Part shown: positions 25,401-34,452 of the stretch, piece by piece | How the letters are laid out: each line of letters starts with the position of its first letter | How positions within the stretch are numbered: the stretch's first letter is position 1 | Source: Notospermus geniculatus | Taxonomy: Eukaryota; Nemertea; Pilidiophora; Heteronemertea; Lineidae | DNA: 64,000 nt | Assembly (NCBI GenBank): GCA_002633025.1 | Contig: NMRB01000029.1 | Location: 685,597-749,596 of the forward strand | Reading direction: 5' to 3' | Notes under the pieces: generated by a model | Seen by the model: only the letters and a program-made list of their open reading frames with translations | Told to the model about the DNA's origin: nothing | Databases searched by the model: none | Translations under genes and position numbers: made by a program

Positions 25401-28400
25401 TCAAAGTCTATCTGGAGTATTCGGCCTCACAGAATCGCCATGAGAAACCGGGCCGAATTTCAGGTCAAGCAAGTACATGCATCCATAGATCAATGACATC
25501 ATTTTTGCAGCTTTGCTGTTACATTGTTTGCCAATGTTAATACCCATTGTTGGTGACACGATACCTGTAGCTCAAAATGTTCTTCGAAAGTACAGCAATT
25601 GTACCCCTTGACGACACCATATTTTCCAGCGATAGGGAATGTAAATAGGCTACACCATCAATGATGACAACTGCATATATAAACCCACAATGTCTGGAGA
25701 AAGAAGCGCAACATCTCGCACCATTCGTTGTAGCCTTTAACTTATACCAGAGTCGGTTGGAGATTATCTATAAAGCTGGCAGCAAACATACAAATTCATG
25801 TCTATGAGATCATTTCATGTCTGCAGGATCTTGGAAATCGTGTCTGCAGCCGCGTCGGGGACATGACTCGGATGAGGTAGCCATAAGTACATGTAAGGCC
25901 GCAGACATGGCTCGCAAAGATGATCTCCCACTTGGGGTTTCCTTCTGTACAAGTTTTAGGGCCCTCTCTGCCACGCTAGCAATGCTTTTAACACCGGTAC
26001 ATCGTGATTTCAAAGGGGAACAATGTTTTTTTGATTCATTGGTCTAGATGTTGTCAGATTTGCCACGCTACCTGTTGGCAATTTCTTCTAATTCGTAAAT
26101 CAGAAGAAATAGTGTCGACCTACAATGTACCTAGTTGAGGTGAAAGTGCAAGTATGTAACGAGATAAGTCTCCGGAACCTCAACTACGGAAGTTTATGAT
26201 ATATCACTAGGAACCGTCAAACCAATAAATATGTTGTATAGTATCATAATCAAGGAGTGTCTATACCAGCTCCAGTAAAATGCCGCCATTACCTCATCCC
26301 CTCTGGGATGCCCGTCCCGCACTCTGGCACGGTCTAACTTATTTAATCTAGAATATTAACTGCGGTATTATATTACGCGACACCGAGATACTTACCCCAG
26401 AACACAATATCACGCTTCGCCCTTCCATAATCCAGCGCCGGAAATCACCAGAACTTTCATTTTGACTGGCAGTGACAAATAGTTGACTCTGACCTAGCCC
26501 CAAATGTGCAATTTCCTCGGCGCAGTTGTTTGCAACAGGAACCGCCAAAATGGCGTACTATATTCAATTTATTATAGCAGTTCATATGCAGCGGATGTTA
26601 GGAGTCAGCCAAATGGACCAATTCTACAGCTTCCCAGTTTGATGGCTGTCTGGCCTTAATGATCTTGGAAAAGTTAATCAGAAGTTTTGATTATTCATCG
26701 CGATCTGTATTTTTGTCACCTCCTGTCAAAAGTGCGTCTTCACAAGTTTTTCGCCCCCAGCCCTGCAGTTCGCTCCGTCCTGCGTTAAATAGCGGAATAT
26801 GACGGCGGATTACGGTTGAAAATGCGTGTTCAGCACACTGGTCTGTTTAGGAGAAGGATATACCTACAAAATGACACCAGTTGTGTCCTGTTATCTTTGT
26901 CGGAACAGCTCCGGAGATGGTGTGGAAATTTTTGTCACCTCCTGTCAAAAGTGCAGTACCGTCTTTTAAACCCCGAACCTCTACAACTAGTTACAACGAC
27001 TTTTTCTCGCGGATCGCGCGGGTCCCTTGACCCATACGACTAGTGGCAATGCCATTGCCAGCCCCCTCTTTGGCCCGTACATTGCAAGCAAAAATGAGTA
27101 CGACCCCAAAATGTAAGGTTGAATAACAGCAGTGCAGAATGTTGCTGTGCAGACGTTTGGATCGAAGTGGAGTGAAAAAGCCTCGTCCTCTCTCAAGTGC
27201 TATCAGAAATGACCTTGCGGTTTGATATTTTGAGTACCTACCGTATTTACATGTAACGTGTTCTTTTATTGCCCATATGGATGATTCGTTTACTTATTCA
27301 CGTTCCAGCATTGCCAATGGAGACGACTAGCTACATTCCTGGAGCTTCTCCATCCTCCCACACAGCAGAGGTTTTTACTTCGCTGTTGCGAGCGTATGAA
27401 GTGTAGCGCGACCAAAACCCTGCTACGGGAGGATGGAGCTTCTCTATGGCTTTATTTAATTCCTTGATGCCAAATATTCTTACCATTTTCCTTTTATCTT
27501 TTCAGGGTGCTGGCTGTACAGCTTTAGTGGTAGCTGTTCTCGCGAGAAAATTAGAACTAACGAGAGCTGAGAAACATGTCCATAATTTTATGATGGATAC
27601 TCAACTACAAAAAAGGGTAAGTTTATTTATTTTTTTATTTTTTATTTATTTATTAAAGATTCGTGGGTTTACAACAAATAAATCTTATAAAACAAATAGA
27701 TCATAACACAAATTAAAACAATGGCACACAAAATCAATGAACAGTTAAAATAAAACAACTTAAAATAAACGGAAAAATTATGAACTAAAGTAAACCCACC
27801 GGGAATGACGTGACAGTAGGCTAGAAGGGCCTGTTAGATGCCATTCCCATGAGGTGATGGATCACTGGTCCTTCTCAAGGGATTTTGCAATCAAATCCTC
27901 TGTAAGTTTCTCTGAGGCTAATCAGCGAGACGGCAGACAAAGTCAAGGTTAAACACATCTGAAACAAGAGGATGATATCTGAGTGATGTGGATGGTCCCT
28001 GTTGTGCTTTGTGATACATGTATTATGATATAGTTTGTGGTACATGTTCAAAGGTAAATCATACTTGTGATCCATGAGACGTTTTGACGTCGTCAAACAC
28101 TGCTTTTTCTAGCGAGTTTCTTGTTACGAAGTTATGAGCAACTTTTTAGATGTTTGACCTTGACTGTGAGCTCTTATAACCTTCGACATCATATACTCCA
28201 CGACTAAAAGGAAGGTGCGGCTTCCAAGGATCCAGTAATGTTAAATCTGAATTCAAACAACCGATAAAGATAAAGATTATATACTTAATCCCTTTGATAT
28301 CATTTAAAACTACATGTAATATAATGGCAGCTAAGCCACTGAATGTTCTGTTGGACAGTACAAATGGGTTAAGAGAGATAGAAAATGGTAGATTTTCTCA

Positions 28401-31400
28401 GAAACGCAATTCATCTTCGTCTATAGGATTACAAAGGAATGAATTCTATTCATCTTCAAAACTTGGATTACTATTATACCTACCATTCTCTTCCATCTTG
28501 ACGTTCCTGAACTTTAAAGTCCATTCGCGGACATAATGTTGGATAAGATACCTGTGTTATTTCAGAGATTAAAGGAAAGTGTACTCCTAAAAATCTCTGA
28601 GCCACATCCATCTTTCATCAGCCCCGCCAACGGCTACAGGTCATACGTCTCTGGATTACATATACTCTTTATGAAGCATTTAAAGTCGGTTCATTTCTTG
28701 AAATATCCCCTAATCTGACTTCCAGACTAGTAAGATGAGACATTCAGTGTATCCGCAGCATCCCATTGTTGGCCAAAGAGCAACAAATGTCATGTCTGAA
28801 GGATTTAGTTAGATTTAGTCTTATGCGGTCATCCCGTGAATGAAAATTGTATCAAGTGCTCAGATTGGTCTTGGGAATCTCAAACCGACCAACAGAGTGA
28901 GAATCGGGATTGGGTTATGGCAAAAATTCATAGTTGCTCGCTTATGAATTTTGGTTATGGTGAAGAAAATCGAATTTCCGCACGACGTACAAATCAATCA
29001 AAGGAAACTCAGCAGTATTCAAAGCGCCATCTACACTGACACAATATTTAAAGGTGAAAAAAGTGCATCCTGTAACAAGCTTTCATGGCCATTAATTGGA
29101 CTTCCTGTCGAAGCCTTCTGTTCATATACATGTAATATTATGTAACTTCTTGAAGATGGTGTCCTTTTGTACTTTCAGCTGAAAAATGCTGCAGCAAATG
29201 TGTTACGAGAAACGTGGTTAATATATAAGTATACGAAACTGGTAAAACGGGTTAACTCGAGCAAAGTACGAACACACCAACGGAAGTTTCTACAGGCGAT
29301 ACACAGGTGAGTTTAATACTGGTTTACTGGACAGGGAACCAGGTTGCAAAATTCTGCCTGATGTAGGCCTACTATGTTCCCGTAGAACTTGCAAAGCCGT
29401 AGGTTTGCAGTTGGTTGCCCATCCTTTTCTGTCTTTTCTGCATGAGTTCCCTTGTCGTCAAAGAAACCTTTGTGGTAGCGACACTGGAAAAATTGCCGAG
29501 TGTGCCGTTGCTGGCAATGGCAACAGCAAGAGAAACTTGGCTTGAAAGTAAACCTTGTTGAGAATCAAACTGGTTTGGTAATTTGGGAAGAAAACTTGCC
29601 GAGTCTTGAATAGAGTTAACAAGACGAGTTGCATGTGTGCTGTGGACCGGCAACCCGCAAAGAAAATTGCTGGAAATAAATATTGCTTGTACAATTATGG
29701 AAATTTGCCGTATTTGCTCTGGGTGTCATACGGATAGAATACAATATCAGCCAACAGTCCGATGGAGCCTTTGTGAATGAGGTCCCTGGTAGCGAGGAGG
29801 CGTCACGATGCTCTATTTCTCACTGCAGACTTCCCTCGATGATGTTTTCAAAAAAAGTTTTCATGTGATGAACCTTTTTTCCAACATCGTTGTGGGGAAA
29901 TCGTCTCTGAAAAGAGCTTTGTGTAAACACCATGGAAACCGATGTTGCCGAGTTTTCGGTTACTTAAAGGGTTTCTTTCTCCATTCCTCCTTCGTACTTT
30001 TTTGATGGAAGCGGCCATGAATACTAAGCTGCGATATCTGTCAGGTTTCTTCGTAAATAGCTTAGCTATCGTACGCTGACTGCAGGGTCAATGTCGCCCT
30101 GCCCTGGTAACCCCAAACGTAATCCAAGGTGAAGATGCGCACAGTATGAGCGTGATCCGTGATCCGTTGGGTCACATGAATAAAGACTAGCAAATGCTTT
30201 TACTTCAGCTTTGTACAACATTGCCTAGGCCTAGTGCATTTGTATTGCAAAATTCAAGTGAAAGCATTTACGAGTCGTTTTCATAACCTATTCCTTGCCT
30301 CACGCTTGGCCAATCTGGACACGTAACGAATTTGGCGAAGTTACATGTACGTCATCTTTAGCGAACCTTTTTTAACGTCACCATGGGTGTGACATCGAAC
30401 CATTCAGCGTGCCGAATAATATTTTCTTTTGTGAAATCTATTTTGTTCTGATTATCCACAAGTGTGCCATTGAGTTGAATGTCACGTATGTGATGATCTC
30501 TCTTCAATTCACCTGAAGGAGAAAAGAAATCTGCTGCACACTTTCTTTGTAACATAATATTATTTATGAAGGGCAAGTACAAAACCTACGAACGTGGGAG
30601 ATAATCTTAGGAGAAGGGATTAGTAAAGAATAGTCACATTTCTTGGAGGAGATAACTGAGGAGATAACTGATAAGTCGCCACCGTATCTTGACGATCTGT
30701 TCCGTGAGGGTGTTAAAGGGAGAACGTCTCAGGTTGGCAACACACTGGTTGCTGGTTAAAGCGAATTGCTATCGAAAAAATTTGATTTAGAAATAGAATT
30801 TGAAAGGGGACGAATTTTCGGGAAAAAATGTAAACAAACTTCTCCAGAATGTCAACAAAGAAATGTTCGTGCATTCTGATTGGCTGAAATTTTCAAACAC
30901 CAGCCAAATGTAAATAAAATCCGCTATCAATTCGCTTTAAATAACAGCAACATGCCACAAACCACTCATGACAGCGGCAGAATAAGAATCATGACTGACC
31001 AATGGGAGGACCTTTTGCGGATGTAGTCAAAGAAAACGTAAAACAAACACTTTCTCATTGGCTGCATGATTCGGCAACATCCTTCGACACCGTGCAGCCT
31101 ACTTGGCTGCAAGCTGGTCGTTGGTTGGACGGTGATGACATCATATTCGCTTCGCGATCACAACGCCACCTATTGACTGAATGACAAAATGCCTTCGAAT
31201 CGTAGCAGTGGATGTACATTGCACATTGTACAATATACGTGTCAAGACTTCAGCGCGGGCGTGTATAAAAACTGCAAGAGGAATGATGGCCGGTATAGTG
31301 GCATCAAATGATGCATTACTTCCTAAAAGAGATGACGGCAGCATCTTACATTCTCCGGAATGCATAACCACACAATCATCGTCCGTTATTCAAAAACGTC

Positions 31401-33706
31401 CATCGAACAGATGTGGTTTTCCTGGGACAACCCCACTGCCGCTGTAATAGCGCCTTTAACGTAATGTACGAAACGAACATCGATGCTAAGAGAAAGAGAC
31501 AACCTTCAAGTGTCAAGTTGGAAAGAAGAAACTGTTGAACGGTAAATCCCTTTGGTGGAAGGAAAGAAGGAAAAAAAGGGAAGAATTCTGTTCTTCTGTC
31601 GGTAAAGAAAATCTCAATGCTCCGTAGCAGAAGCGGAAAGGTCATGGAAAAGCACAGAAAAAGCAGTATGCAGTCAAGGTGTGTTTCTACGGACAGGCGC
31701 ACTTAGATTCATCAGAAGGTGTTGATATTGCATTAAAGTGGTTCCTTCGCCTACCTTATGTTTATGATGACACATTTCCAGGCCGTCTCCGACGGTTAAG
31801 TGTTATTTACGCAACTGTGCGTGAATACCACTGCTTTTTGGGCCAATACATTAAGATATACAGTCAGTGTGTAATGAAATGTACGGGCTGTAACTGCAAA
31901 CTGTACACGATGATGAAGTGGAGGAAGCAGGGCTCGGTGTGACAGGAATTGGTCTCCCAGGACCCGAATCCGGTGTTTCATTTTTGCAACGAGGGACTGC
32001 GATGTGATGGCTAAAGAGAACAAGACCATTCAAAGAATATTGTAACTATAGGACATGCATACCTAGGACTCCCATTCCTTTCACACCTGTCGTTCGTTCT
32101 GTTACTGGACACAAGAGAATCAGCCAAACCCTTTACCAATAAACGAATTGCAGGATTACGGGGCATGACAGGTCTATTCTGAGCTCGTAACCGTTGTAAT
32201 CAGAAAAATGACCTGCCTGCTTTTGGGAGGTTATCACAATTGACTTTGGTTGATCCTGACTAAAATTACGTGATGAGGTTTGTGCTCCATCAAAAGGACC
32301 TCGTCCCTCCGGAACTGAAAACCAAACAGCAAGAATTAGCGGAAGCTATAGGATTGTTGAACTGCGCTGTCCATAACCAAGGCTGCCGTCACCAGTGACA
32401 ATTCGAAACGTGACCACCCATTTATTATTAATACACCAGGCATGTCAATCCCCGAGTGTAAACTTCCGATAGTTAATAAGTATTGACACACAATCTGCTG
32501 CAATGACGGATACACCCCGTCCTTCACGTGGTGGCCAAAGCTGGAATCGGAGTTCTTCCGCCACCAAATCGGCAACAAACAGGAAAATACGTCTGTCATC
32601 TCAACTACGCCTCATCCGCCTTGTTGTCTGCGACAGTAACATGCCAATTTGTACATGCCGACCGCTTAAAGGATACAAGTAGTCACCAGGGTGTTCTCCT
32701 CCGACTCCAGATGCCAGGTCCACGGCACTGCACGGTATACGGACACGCCAGTTAACAATACGAAGTCTTCGCAAAGCCCCCGAAACGCCAACGGGAACGC
32801 CAAACCCATTGTTCGGTGCCACGAAGCGAGCACTCAACAAAAGGATAGACGTTCGCGTTGGCGTTTCGGGGGTATGCGAAAACTGCCTAATGGCTTAAAC
32901 GGTCCCGAAGCCATTTTAACCGGCGTGTCCGTAGGCCTATACCTCTATATAATCGCAGCCTCAGCGGTGAAAAGAAAGAAAAAGCACAAAAGTTGACACA
33001 CAAAATGATGGGTTTGGCGTTCTCAGCGGTCAAAAAATATACATGTAATACCAAAGATATCTTTGTTTAGTTTGTCTGGTGCCCATCGGATTCCGGCCAC
33101 ATGTGACCATGCATGTGACCGGCAAGACTCTGCAAACTGCGTTGTTTACCTAGGTGCCTCTTGTCACAACGATTTCGTTCTATGCGTGTATCGCACAAGA
33201 CATATCGTTGACAAGTAACTTTGGTCGCTTTCTGTCAAAGTACAATGCAGATCACCGTTTCTTCTTCAGCTTGCGAAGGATCAAAATGGATCAAAGAAAA
33301 CTGGTTGATAATGCCAATACGCTAGTAGATATGGCCAAGGTAAGCTATCGTTTGTTCGTATTCTCTGCACCCATTGTTACCCGTCCTTGCCTAGTGCTTT
33401 GAAGGACCGAAGTAGAAAACTCTTGAGGATTGGAATGGAACGGTTCCTTCTGGTAGGGTAGCTTTTATAGTGGTTTAGGGTGACACAGTGGCCCTGGAAT
33501 CATCCATCCATCTACTCACTACCGACGTCAGAAACAGTTTGCAAAAACTGCTTCCGCAAATAAGAGGTCAGCTCATTGACGAAAGCAACAAGAGCATCTG
33601 CAAATTTCAAAAGTATTCCTGCCAATTAGCCAGTCTCACGTGTCGTTTTCAGAGTTTGACAGCAATGGCCGCGCCTGGCCCTAATCAAAACTGTAAACTA
33701 ACGTGA
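12976..33706 (+). CDS. KCNN: Small-conductance Ca2+-activated K+ channel, 3' part of gene (exons joined)
   Basis: SK channels are plasma-membrane tetramers that open when Ca2+ binds calmodulin held on the channel's C-terminus, producing after-hyperpolarisation in excitable cells. Five exons (12976-13403, 14244-14379, 27506-27616, 29179-29306, 33270-33339) join in frame with GT-AG junctions of agreeing phase. They encode, in order, the linker before S2, S2, S3, S4-S5, the pore with SIGYGD, S6, and the calmodulin-binding domain ending in a [10 protein letters not shown] motif typical of SK proteins. A further exon at 33479-33706 is tentative. The N-terminus and S1 are not visible upstream, so the gene is incomplete here or its first exons are distant. 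The family is clear from blocks such as [15 protein letters not shown] and [19 protein letters not shown], which are nearly invariant in SK channels. Which vertebrate paralogue is closest cannot be said; invertebrates usually have a single SK gene. Confidence 0.93.
13404..14243 (+). other. KCNN intron between the S5 and pore exons
   Basis: 840-bp intron with gtaagt donor and tttctcttttcag acceptor. I see no coding potential, RNA gene or clear repeat in it. The reading frame simply continues past the donor for a few codons before stopping. Confidence 0.85.
14244..14379 (+). CDS. KCNN: KCNN exon: outer turret, pore helix, selectivity filter
   Basis: 136-nt exon, phase 2 in and phase 0 out (gtaagt). 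It encodes the turret ([10 protein letters not shown]), the pore helix ([11 protein letters not shown]), the filter [11 protein letters not shown] and the start of S6. The filter is unchanged from other SK channels. By alignment with my memory of vertebrate SK2, the turret is two residues shorter and carries a basic RHR in place of an acidic/polar stretch. The first outer-pore histidine (FHE for YHD) and the Asn in VPN are kept. Confidence 0.95.
14419..14573. mobile_element. MITE with TA target duplication (copy 2, uninterrupted)
   Basis: Termini GGGAGGATTAGAAATCCAAC and the inverse GGGAGGTTTAGAAGGCAAAC, flanked by TA (14417-14418, 14574-14575). Internal arms carry CGATAAACGTTAACGTTAAC and ACAACGTCATTTTTGTA. 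It sits about 40 bp after the pore exon's donor site and is the empty-site reference for the nested insertion at 7124. Confidence 0.85.
15078..15187. mobile_element. Foldback element, GTATTCATAAA / AGCAAATGCTTTTACTT type, copy 2
   Basis: Left gtattcataaaagttagcaa, right inverse of gtaaaagcatttgctaccga. Shares TTAAGATTTGCAC and GCGAGGTACAATG with the copy at 7419. Non-coding. Confidence 0.7.
15933..16096 (+). mobile_element. Degenerate tRNA-derived SINE
   Basis: The head resembles a tRNA promoter: an A-box-like GCCACGGTGGTGTGGGGGTT and, about 45 nt later, a B-box-like GTCCCGGGTTGGAAGGAATC. The body (TTGGGCAAGTCTCTTTGCCT, then AGGTGTATGAATGGGTACC) resembles tRNA-SINE bodies I recall from marine invertebrates. 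It has no intact anticodon stem and is not a functional tRNA gene. Confidence 0.7.
17796..17870 (+). repeat. 75-bp direct repeat, left copy
   Basis: GATGTCACGTTTGTCTATGT through TTGGTCACAAAAGA recurs at 18069-18140 with a few changes. The two copies bracket the dispersed repeat at 17903. Confidence 0.8.
17903..18050 (+). repeat. Dispersed 150-bp repeat, copy 2
   Basis: Same blocks as 7570-7725 (AAGTTCTAGCGGACCAATA, AAAATCCACGTGATTGG, GGGCCGTAGTGACACC). Located between the two direct repeats at 17796 and 18069. Confidence 0.8.
18069..18140 (+). repeat. 75-bp direct repeat, right copy
   Basis: Second copy of the 17796 block, GATGTCACGTTTGTCTTGTT to TTGGTCACAAAAGA. Confidence 0.8.
19317..19438. 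mobile_element. Foldback element with TGGGTCATATGAATA termini, copy 1
   Basis: Ends TGGGTCATATGAATAAAGAC and the inverse TGGGTCATATGAATAGAGAC; interior ATGCTTTTACTTGAATTTTG. A partly degraded copy is at 30168. Non-coding. Confidence 0.78.
20139..20477. mobile_element. MITE with CCCATCTCTACCTTGAGCCC termini
   Basis: Inverted ends of about 45 bp, CCCATCTCTACCTTGAGCCC then CGGAAGTTGGCAGGGTG; the right arm matches closely. Length 339 bp, non-coding, rich in AATTTGAA inside. I could not define a target duplication. Confidence 0.8.
21214..21837. mobile_element. Composite element with three consecutive hairpins
   Basis: Outer ends CTTTCCAACAAAGATGGCGG and the inverse of a right end reading CTTTCCAACAAAAATGGTGG. 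Inside are three foldbacks head-to-tail: 21237-21392, 21390-21520 and 21519-21664. Each begins near AAGGCTGC or AAAGCTGG and ends near GCAGCCT/GCAGCTTA, and the arms hold ACGCGGAA and GCGGATTGCGGAACGC-type sequence. A hairpin-free relative lies at 11969. Confidence 0.75.
22515..22646. repeat. Weak foldback, CAAAATCATGGGAAC ends
   Basis: Left caaaatcatgggaacc and right gttcccatgattt are inverse; the interior has ACCAATCAGAGC and its rough inverse ATTCTGATTGGCT. Probably an old MITE. Confidence 0.55.
23349..23446. mobile_element. 98-bp hairpin element, ACTGGTTCGCGTCTTTGCCGC ends
   Basis: The arms match over about 21 bp with one difference, then CGCCACTCCCGCGGCGCTA and an imperfect inverse. It lies just before the duplicated block at 23448. 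Confidence 0.75.
23448..24276 (+). repeat. 0.8-kb tandem duplication, copy 1
   Basis: Begins atatcctcggttaacgtcga. The first half differs from copy 2 by many substitutions and indels; the second half (from about 23830) is almost identical. There is no N between the copies. A 63-codon frame (24070-24261) is open in both copies but has no recognisable domain. Confidence 0.9.
24374..25170 (+). repeat. 0.8-kb tandem duplication, copy 2
   Basis: Begins atatcctcggtaaacgtcgt and ends at ggtatactatcaacacctt. Separated from copy 1 by about 100 bp of unrelated A/T-rich sequence. The open frame (24961-25149) differs from the first by one replacement and a few silent changes. Confidence 0.9.
25774..25955 (+). 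repeat. Dispersed repeat, copy 1
   Basis: Shares aaagctggcagcaaa, acaaattcatgtct, ttggaaatcgtgtctg, gtcggggacat and agacatggctc with 55346-55512 in the AGTPBP1 intron. Non-coding, family unknown. Confidence 0.7.
27506..27616 (+). CDS. KCNN: KCNN exon: S6 and start of C-terminal domain
   Basis: 111 nt, phase 0 at both ends, between a strong pyrimidine acceptor and gtaagt. It encodes [19 protein letters not shown], the inner S6 helix and its cytoplasmic continuation, then [17 protein letters not shown], the linker into the calmodulin-binding domain. The sequence is close to invariant across SK channels, so this is one of the surest exons in the window. Confidence 0.96.
27617..29178 (+). other. 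KCNN intron after the S6 exon
   Basis: 1.56-kb intron with gtaagt donor and gtactttcag acceptor. It opens with an A/T-rich TTTATTTATT stretch (27625-27660). I recognise no repeat family or coding exon in it; the short open frames at 28294-28718 have no recognisable domain and look random. Confidence 0.8.
29179..29306 (+). CDS. KCNN: KCNN exon: calmodulin-binding domain, first half
   Basis: 128 nt, phase 0 in and phase 2 out (gtgagt). It encodes [20 protein letters not shown], then [20 protein letters not shown] and IH. This is the helix of the SK C-terminus that holds calmodulin constitutively: the [14 protein letters not shown] block contacts the calmodulin C-lobe in the known family structure, and RKFLQAIH leads to the N-lobe-binding helix. 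The residues typical of the family are retained. Confidence 0.95.
30168..30295. mobile_element. Foldback element with TGGGTCACATGAATA end, copy 2
   Basis: Left end TGGGTCACATGAATAAAGAC and core AGCAAATGCTTTTACTT match 19317. The right end is degraded (gtcgttttcataaccta). Confidence 0.65.
30756..30940. mobile_element. Foldback element with TTAAAGCGAATTG termini
   Basis: Left TTAAAGCGAATTGCTATCG, right inverse TTAAAGCGAATTGATAGCG; 185 bp, non-coding. The terminus resembles that of the larger element at 45773 (CTTAAAGCGAATGGC). Confidence 0.75.
32777..32882. mobile_element. Foldback element with GTTTTCGCAAAGCC termini, copy 2
   Basis: Left CAAAGCCCCCGAAACGCCAA, right CGTTGGCGTTTCGGGGGTAT then GCGAAAAC. 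The core ACCCATTGTTCGGTGCCACG and AACAAAAGGATAGACGTT is shared with 5344 and 47349. Confidence 0.8.
33270..33339 (+). CDS. KCNN: KCNN exon: calmodulin-binding domain, second half
   Basis: 70 nt: one base completes the split codon (AG+C, Ser), then 23 codons encode [20 protein letters not shown] and MAK, followed by gtaagc in phase 0. It matches the LRSVKMEQRKL...NTLVDLAK segment of SK proteins, the second calmodulin-contacting helix. Together with the preceding exon it completes the domain. Confidence 0.94.
33479..33706 (+). CDS. Possible last KCNN exon (coiled-coil tail)
   Basis: A frame opens after ttttatagtggtttag in phase 0, which fits the preceding donor. A second possible acceptor (gacacag, 33488) would be phase 1. 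It runs to TGA at 33704-33706. The start ([20 protein letters not shown]) resembles the coiled-coil tail that follows the calmodulin-binding domain in SK channels (pattern LE..+..L...+...LP.I). However, about 25 residues normally found between them (TQN...) have no exon in the 139-bp gap. Either a short exon is skipped or lost, or the resemblance is chance. The rest of the frame is not recognisable. Confidence 0.38.
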   Translation, partial: GDTVALESSIHLLTTDVRNSLQKLLPQIRGQLIDESNKSICKFQKYSCQLASLTCRFQSLTAMAAPGPNQNCKLT

Positions 33707-34119
33707 TATGCAAAAATGACCACTAATTCTGGCATTCTTTTACGTCATAGGGGGTAGTGGGCATGTCCTATTAAATGATATAAGATCTCAACGCAAATAC
33801 TGGACCTTGTACAACGGTCCAAGTTATTGCGAGTGGCCGGCGCCTGAATAATTGGTGACAGGCCTCTTTGATGTGGAAATACGGTATGTCACAGGCACAG
33901 ATCGAGTGGCGGCAGATCCAACAAATCTTCACAGCGTAGTTTGTATAGAAGGGGTAGATTGGTGCAATTCCAGGGCCTCTAGCGTAGATTTCTTTGTCGT
34001 TATAACCATGAAGGTAAAAGGTAGGTCCTTCCTGCCCGAAGGATATGTGATTTCGAAGTTGCCCCTTGCTTACATGGTTTAAACCCGAGTGAACACCGAA
34101 AATCAGTAGTGCTTGGTGC

Positions 34120-34187
34120 AAAACACCGATTTTCAGTGTTCGTTCTGGTGTAACACCTCGTCCTTTTACACTGAAAATCGGTGTTTC
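34120..34187. repeat. Short hairpin, ACACCGATTTTCAGTGT arms
   Basis: aaaacaccgattttcagtgt at the left and acactgaaaatcggtgttt at the right. A third, partial copy (aacaccgaaaatcagta) lies just before. Perhaps a small MITE. Confidence 0.7.
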
Positions 34188-34439
34188 GCTCTAATGACAT
34201 AAAAGCTGGCCCCGAGACGCCTTCTGTTGAAATGTTAACACCGTGTAGGCCTACTCGAGTCGTTTCCTCTTGGTTTAATATAAATTGGATGCAGCACTTT
34301 TGTGGCGTGGTGCATGTTGTACTGCATCGAGAGAATGGATCACACAATTGATTGCAACTTACAGAAGAGGAACGCGTCCCATTCCTTTCAGTGGATGAAG
34401 ATGTTGTTATCCCGAGGCAGAGTTACCCCCNTGTTTGCG

Positions 34440-34452
34440 CCCCCCCCCCCCC
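34440..34452. repeat. Poly-C run next to an N
   Basis: Thirteen C followed by CACCACCACC, nine bases after an N at 34431. The N is probably a base-calling problem at the homopolymer. Confidence 0.85.

Larger units (their letters stand above)
14380..27505 (+). other. KCNN 13-kb intron rich in small mobile elements
   Basis: Donor gtaagt at 14380, acceptor cttttatcttttcag before 27506. I see no exon or RNA gene inside. It contains MITE-like elements (14419, 15078, 19317, 20139, 21214, 22515, 23349), a tRNA-derived SINE (15933), a dispersed repeat at 17903 flanked by a 75-bp direct repeat, a roughly 0.8-kb tandem duplication (23448/24374) and a dispersed repeat at 25774. Stretches such as 16100-17790, 18140-19310 and 25960-27505 show nothing I can name. 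Confidence 0.85.
29307..33269 (+). other. KCNN intron inside the calmodulin-binding domain
   Basis: About 4 kb, gtgagt donor and ccgtttcttcttcag acceptor. It holds foldback elements at 30168, 30756 and 32735. The remainder has no identifiable exon, and the short open frames in it (29683-30005, 31181-31447, 31679-31942) show no known domain. Confidence 0.8.
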
